Positions 20,666 to 24,032 of a stretch of 24,032 bases of DNA are shown here, one piece after another. This DNA is from a virus. Below the pieces are notes generated by a model. That model did not search any database. It worked only from the letters and a program-made list of their open reading frames with translations, and was not told where the DNA came from. The number at the start of each line of letters is the position of its first letter. Positions within the stretch are counted from its first letter, which is position 1. The stretch spans positions 1 to 24,032 of the IMG/VR virus record IMGVR_UViG_3300035698_013424, one strand, 5' to 3'. Made by a program: the position numbers and the translations under genes.

Positions 20666-21557
20666 CAGTGCCACCCACAACAACAGTGACGCCGGTGCAG
20701 AATGTGGCCTCGGTACCGCCAACAACGATATCGGCCGCAGGCGTGGTCAAGGTCACGTTTTGAACACCGGGCTGGTGAAGTGCGGCGAAAATGGCCGAGC
20801 GCGTCACATCGTGCCCGAGACGACGCATGGACGCGACATAAGCCAAAACAGCCGCCTCGGCTGACGCTTCGATTAAAGCGGCATCAGGACCAGGATAAAG
20901 AGTTAAAGTGGCATCGATCGCGTAACTGGAGATCGATGCAGCGACCACAGTGACAACATCGGTCAATGGGCGGATTTCATCAGACGAAAGCGCAGCAAGA
21001 ACGATGGCCAAAAGAGCATCGGTAGGCGCGCCATCGCCCTGGCGAGACAGGATCGTGACGACAACAGCGCGTGGCGTTGGGCTGGCAACGGAGACGTCCA
21101 AAACATCAGGATCAGCGCCCAGCGCATGGAAAATATATGCCCCAGATGGACCGGCGGTGCTAAAACCCTCAAACGACAACTGAACCCGACGCCGCAGATC
21201 CGTGTCGTTTTCATAGGTCGCCAGAGTTGGTGGGGTTGCAGCCGGATCAGCCGCGACCAAGACAAAGCGTGCCAGGTTATAATTTGCAGCAATTTGATCC
21301 AGGTCCGCACCAGCTGCATAGCCGAGCATCACAGCGAGAGCGCCATCATTGACGCGCTGCCGAATAAGCGTCTCACGATACGCCGCAACTTCTAGAATTT
21401 TGAACGCCGGATCACTCTCGACCAAAGCGTCAAACTCAGGCGCGCGCGCACGTAGATCCGCGAGCATCGCTGCCAGAATTGTCTCATAGTCCAGCGCCTG
21501 GACAACATCAGGAGGTGCCAGCAAAGACAGATCAACCGCAGTAAAGGCCCCACTCAT
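20658..21557 (-). CDS. J: Baseplate J-like protein gpJ
   Basis: A 299-residue protein of the baseplate J family (T4 gp6-like): LLAPPDVVQALDYETILAAM, DLRARAPEFDALVESDPAFK, ILEVAAYRETLIRQRVNDGA, AGADLDQIAANYNL, then DVSVASPTPRAVVVTILSRQ. It makes the wedge ring that triggers sheath contraction. Its ATG overlaps the W stop (ATGA). Confidence 0.95.
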   Translation of the reverse strand: MSGAFTAVDLSLLAPPDVVQALDYETILAAMLADLRARAPEFDALVESDPAFKILEVAAYRETLIRQRVNDGALAVMLGYAAGADLDQIAANYNLARFVLVAADPAATPPTLATYENDTDLRRRVQLSFEGFSTAGPSGAYIFHALGADPDVLDVSVASPTPRAVVVTILSRQGDGAPTDALLAIVLAALSSDEIRPLTDVVTVVAASISSYAIDATLTLYPGPDAALIEASAEAAVLAYVASMRRLGHDVTRSAIFAALHQPGVQNVTLTTPAADIVVGGTEATFCTGVTVVVGGTDV

Positions 21558-21916
21558 TGCGCCACCTCAATGCCGTCAAGCGTGACCTGCCGACCATCCG
21601 GTAAATAGTTTGCCGTTATTGAAAGCGAGATCCGGCCAACTTCGACACTATCCGCAATAACAGAGACGACATCGATGCGAGGCTCCCAGGCGGCCAACGC
21701 TTCAGCCGTCGCGGTGTAGAGATCGAGCAAGATCGAGCCGTTCATAGGCGCATCGACCAGGCGATACAGGCGAGAACCATAGTCACGACGCATCACCCGA
21801 CTGCCAATCGGAGTGGTCAGAATATCCGTGATGGATTGGCGCAAGTGGCCAAGACCATCGAGCGCCGCGCCGTTTGATGCGTTAATGCCATTCATTACCA
21901 GAGCATCGACGCGCAT
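21554..21916 (-). CDS. W: Baseplate wedge protein gpW (gp25-like)
   Basis: A 120-residue protein with the P2 gpW/T4 gp25 pattern: LDGLGHLRQSITDILTTPIG, SRVMRRDYGSRLYRLVDAP, AALAAWEPRIDV-type WEPRI block and a final DGIEVAQ. It links sheath and wedge at the baseplate. The ATG at 21916 has AGAGG about 11 bases upstream, within the 18-bp repeat; ATG 21895 is an alternative start. First gene of the tail run; the usual preceding gpV spike gene is absent. Confidence 0.92.
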   Translation of the reverse strand: MRVDALVMNGINASNGAALDGLGHLRQSITDILTTPIGSRVMRRDYGSRLYRLVDAPMNGSILLDLYTATAEALAAWEPRIDVVSVIADSVEVGRISLSITANYLPDGRQVTLDGIEVAQ

Positions 21917-21927
21917 GCGGCCGGTTT

Positions 21928-21945
21928 CCTCTGGCGGTTTTCCCG
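21928..21945 (-). repeat. 18-bp late repeat, copy 3
   Basis: Identical to the copies at 2270 and 17104, here outside any gene, 12 bases before the gpW ATG. Its CAGAGG end also supplies the probable Shine-Dalgarno sequence of gpW. Confidence 0.85.
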
Positions 21946-21952
21946 AAGGGAC

Positions 21953-21966
21953 TAAACCGGTTTAGG
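21953..21966. promoter_or_regulatory. Perfect 14-bp palindrome before gpW
   Basis: CTAAACCGGTTTAG lies between the upstream accessory gene and gpW. In RNA its CCGGTTT half could instead pair with AAACCGG just after the gpW Shine-Dalgarno, and GGTTT-AG-TCCC-TTC-GGGA-AAACC forms another hairpin. Operator or RNA switch is possible. Confidence 0.45.
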
Positions 21967-21971
21967 CTCCT

Positions 21972-22268
21972 TTACGGGGTGTTTGGTTTTTCTAACGCGG
22001 CGTCGTGTTCGTGGCGATGAACCAGCCCCATGAGCCTTGCACACCAGAATACGTGTGGCTTACTTCTGTCCCATCGGCCCCACCCCACGCCGTCTAAAAC
22101 TGCGCACGCCTCGTCAACACCTAAACCGCCACGACGAGCCAACGTCTCAAGAGATTGGCTGTGGTTGTTTTCCGCCTGACCTGACTTCGGGGCCAAAACC
22201 TCCCACGGTATGGCTTTCAACATATCACTTCCCATAATGGGAAACATGCGTTGATGTCTTACGGGCAT
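21972..22268 (-). CDS. Conserved phage hypothetical
   Basis: A 98-residue product with an excellent AGGAGG 6 bases before the ATG. The block LKAIPWEVLAPKSGQAENNH, SQSLETLARRGGLGVDEACA, VLDG resembles a short phage protein with the pattern W..LAPHE.QA..NH.Q.LE.LA.RGGLS..EA. Function unknown. The C-terminus (KPNTP) and the following CGTAAAGGAG resemble the end of the preceding gene (PTNP, CGTAAAGGAGG), hinting at a local duplication. Confidence 0.7.
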   Translation of the reverse strand: MPVRHQRMFPIMGSDMLKAIPWEVLAPKSGQAENNHSQSLETLARRGGLGVDEACAVLDGVGWGRWDRSKPHVFWCARLMGLVHRHEHDAALEKPNTP

Positions 22269-22280
22269 ATCAAGCCTCCT

Positions 22281-22499
22281 TTACGGGTTGGTTGGTTTAG
22301 GCGGGATAAATTCAGAAATGGCGGCGACTAGAGCGCCATAAGACCCCCTTTCAACAACAATCTGTGCTTCCCCATGTTTGATAAAAAGCCGCCCCCAGTT
22401 TTCGGTAATTGTAACAGCACCGAAATCCACGTCCATTACCGGCATAGGCAAAATTTGCTCAACGGTAACAGTTTTTCCTGCGTTATGCGGTGTACTCAT
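22281..22499 (-). CDS. Small hypothetical, accessory block
   Basis: A 72-residue product; the ATG at 22499 has AGGAG 5 bases upstream, better than the in-frame ATG at 22523. Beta-type alternation (VTVEQILPMPVMDVDFGAV, RLFIKHGEAQIVVERGSYG), then AISEFIPPKP. No family recognised. Confidence 0.6.
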   Translation of the reverse strand: MSTPHNAGKTVTVEQILPMPVMDVDFGAVTITENWGRLFIKHGEAQIVVERGSYGALVAAISEFIPPKPTNP

Positions 22500-22507
22500 G
22501 TCGGCTC

Positions 22508-22765
22508 CTATTGTGAACGCCATACGAGCCAGTCAAGTAGCAAACTCGGCTCATCCGCTGCATGCAGCAAATCAAGTAATTCTTCTTCACCTACGAGGTG
22601 CGGGATTTTATTGTTAGCAACTGAGCGATTGAGCTCAGTTAGATAGCAAATCCAGCCCGACACCGGGTCCGTTACGATGTACTTTTCATCTGTGAATGTC
22701 ACATCTAGGTCTATGGTTTGACCGTTCGCTAGCGATATCGACTTCTTGAATTCTTTAGTGTTCAT
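22508..22765 (-). CDS. Small hypothetical, accessory block
   Basis: An 85-residue product from the ATG at 22765 (AAGGGA upstream). First part beta (SISLANGQTIDLDVTFTDEK, YIVTDPVSGWICYLTEL), then an acidic Leu-rich helix (EEELLDLLHAADEPSLLLDW). It could be a small adaptor; no known family. Confidence 0.6.
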   Translation of the reverse strand: MNTKEFKKSISLANGQTIDLDVTFTDEKYIVTDPVSGWICYLTELNRSVANNKIPHLVGEEELLDLLHAADEPSLLLDWLVWRSQ

Positions 22766-22779
22766 TTGCTGTAATCCCT

Positions 22780-23217
22780 TCAATTTTTTGCGCTGCGCAC
22801 ACCGCACATTCTGTTTAACTGCGAACGCGACAGGTCTATGCCCGTGCGCCGCCTTGCCGTCGCCTGCACCGCATCAGGAGGCTGCGATCCATGCCATTGA
22901 CCGCAAATCACGGTCTTATCATCTGGCTCAATTTCACTTATTCGGCCAGTCTTCTTGCGGGTAGCACGGGGCAATGGGCGTTCTTCCAGCGTTGCTCCGA
23001 TAGCCTTCACACGATCAACGTTGCGCTTTGCGCCCGCCCCGTGGCCTAGCTGCGACTTTGCGCAAACCACCAGTATATCGCCAGACTTCAAACCGCCGCT
23101 TTCCAGCAATGCCGCAAGGTCTAAGCGTTCTGTTTTTGGCGTATCAATAAACGTCTTTTCAACCAGCCAATCGGCGGTGATGTCAGCGTTCTTGTCATAG
23201 ATGTATGCAATTCTCAT
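22780..23217 (-). CDS. Resolvase-fold-like protein without catalytic serine
   Basis: A 145-residue product. Residues 1-80 follow the layout of a serine-recombinase N-terminal domain: MRIAYIYDKNAD (normally Y.RVS), TERLDLAALLESGGLKSGDI, LVVCAKSQLGHGAGAKRNVD, IGATLEE. The catalytic Ser is absent, and the Arg residues of the usual DRLGRS motif are replaced (KSQLGHG). Residues 85-145 are basic, with RRRTGIDLSRSQLNRMCG as a possible DNA-binding helix pair. It may therefore be a DNA-binding regulator derived from a recombinase. No Shine-Dalgarno is visible. Confidence 0.5.
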   Translation of the reverse strand: MRIAYIYDKNADITADWLVEKTFIDTPKTERLDLAALLESGGLKSGDILVVCAKSQLGHGAGAKRNVDRVKAIGATLEERPLPRATRKKTGRISEIEPDDKTVICGQWHGSQPPDAVQATARRRTGIDLSRSQLNRMCGVRSAKN

Positions 23218-23246
23218 TGTGTCAGACTTAACCTAAGCTGCACAAC

Positions 23247-23305
23247 CGCACAATACTTTATTCGGCTTTAGTGTTGACCTAATAAACCGCACAATGTATT
23301 GTGCG
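23247..23305 (+). promoter_or_regulatory. Divergent promoter region with CGCACAAT operator
   Basis: TTGACC (23274-23279) and TATTGT (23297-23302) are 17 bases apart and point right. The dyad CGCACAAT-GT-ATTGTGCG (23288-23305) covers the -10, and a half-site CGCACAATA lies at 23247. It would control the gene at 23359, and perhaps the leftward gene at 23217. Confidence 0.6.
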
Positions 23306-23358
23306 TTTAAGGGGTCAAATTGATCCGAAACCGAACACACCAACGAGGGACCGACAGC

Positions 23359-23808
23359 ATGAAAGACGAAGCCCCAAAAGAGTATCGGCTAAGAAGCGAG
23401 ATTGAGCGCGCGGGTTGGTATTGGTCGGCATCTGACGATAGTGGTTGCTATGGCCCTTTTGACACCCCCGAAGAAGCGCGGGCGGAATTTTGGCATGACG
23501 GCGCAGGCGAGGATATCTTCAACGAATGGGTCTCTGACGGGGATCATCCAGACTTAACAAAGGAAACATTCTTGGCTGACTGGGAGTACATCCAGCACCT
23601 ATCTTCTTGGCCAATATCCACAGACATTTTTGACGCCGATCGCGCCATCGAAGACCTTGAGGAAAAGAACGAAGAGGCGGTCTGGGGTGAATGCGAACCA
23701 ACTTGGCCAAAAGAACACAAGCGCGAACTCGAACAGATGCTTGGACAGGCCCTGTTTGATTGGATGAAAAAGCATGATCTCTGGAAAGAGTTTCGCAGCC
23801 TGCAATAA
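23359..23808 (+). CDS. Acidic, Trp-rich hypothetical protein
   Basis: A 149-residue product; the ATG at 23359 has GAGGGA 8 bases upstream, preferred over 23320. It begins with a GWYWSASDDSGCYGPFDTPE segment resembling a common phage/plasmid short motif (gWyw...g.yGPF.T.eeA), followed by a helical acidic domain. About 38 Asp/Glu against 16 Lys/Arg, and roughly ten Trp. A DNA-mimic or anti-defence role is only a speculation based on charge. Regulated by the operator just upstream. Confidence 0.65.
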   Translation: MKDEAPKEYRLRSEIERAGWYWSASDDSGCYGPFDTPEEARAEFWHDGAGEDIFNEWVSDGDHPDLTKETFLADWEYIQHLSSWPISTDIFDADRAIEDLEEKNEEAVWGECEPTWPKEHKRELEQMLGQALFDWMKKHDLWKEFRSLQ

Positions 23809-23820
23809 AGGACCGATGAA

Positions 23821-24032
23821 GTGCCGCGACACTGCCCAGACTGCACCGCACAGATGGCCGATGATGGCGTGAATTGCTGGTGCGAAGATGGTGGCTGCAT
23901 CTTCGCGGGGAATGTCAGGCTTACAGATGGCAAGATTGATCGTAACCACACAAACTGGACAATAAACATGAACGAATTTACAGCCGCAGACGCCACCGCA
24001 GAAAGCATTGCGGACGCGATGGAAACACTGGA
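23821..24032 (+). CDS. Cys-rich N-terminus of a hypothetical protein, cut by window edge
   Basis: A frame open to the right edge from a GTG at 23821, with AAAGGA 8 bases upstream. N-terminus HCPDC ... NCWCEDGGC (Cys5, 8, 19, 21, 26) looks zinc-binding. Further on, ATG 23968 in the same frame (MNEFTAADATAESIADAMETL) could instead be the true start of a separate gene. Function unknown. Confidence 0.45.
   Translation, partial: MPRHCPDCTAQMADDGVNCWCEDGGCIFAGNVRLTDGKIDRNHTNWTINMNEFTAADATAESIADAMETL

Noticed and set aside
2270-21945. Intrinsic terminators at the three 18-bp repeats
   Set aside because: The sequence itself has no stable stem with a following T-run, and two copies are within coding ends.

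Overview
The window looks like a large part of the genome of a temperate, contractile-tailed (P2-like) phage of an alphaproteobacterium, most likely a member of the Rhodobacterales. Pointers to the host group are the GC-rich coding style, a DUF2312/GapR-type protein (a typically alphaproteobacterial family), the M15 endolysin with its lipoprotein neighbour, and several small hypotheticals of a kind I associate with Rhodobacteraceae prophages. These assignments come from reading the sequence, not from a database search.

Layout. (1) Positions 1-5013, minus strand: a tightly overlapping lytic operon. It reads Cro-like regulator (5013), HTH protein, VRR-NUC nuclease, replication initiator with an internal iteron array, two small genes, Mor-like late activator, small membrane/coiled-coil proteins, a polytopic membrane protein, M15 endolysin, nested spanin pair, and a ParB-like gene running off the left edge. 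(2) 5014-6400: the lysogeny control region, with a divergent Xre repressor, a zinc-ribbon membrane protein (probable moron) and three copies of a GGGGA(N6)TCCCC operator that mark the lytic and the rightward early promoter. (3) 6435-11108, plus strand: early operon of small membrane peptides, SSB, a GapR homologue, hypotheticals, an AlpA/Xis-like protein, a probable attP region and a P4-type tyrosine integrase. (4) 21916 down to 11117, minus strand: P2-type tail cluster gpW-J-I-H, fibre genes, a phospholipase A2-like protein, FI, FII, E/E' (with a -1 frameshift site), T, U, X, D. (5) 21972-24032: an accessory block with divergent transcription around an operator-like palindrome.

How it works together. 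D and int meet tail to tail, and direct repeats flank a tRNA-3'-end-like core just before int. Together these suggest a circular or packaged (non-integrated) phage arrangement, as in P2 where attP lies between D and the early region. Portal, terminase, capsid and gpV spike genes are not in the window; they would lie beyond the left and right edges. Regulation appears mixed: a lambda-like divergent switch, a Mu-like (Mor) activator for late genes and P2-like structural genes. An 18-bp sequence is repeated exactly three times in the same orientation, each copy shortly before a late gene block, and is a candidate late control element.

No intergenic stretch exceeds about 200 bases. Start codons were chosen from overlaps and ribosome-binding sites, and differ from the longest open frame in many cases.
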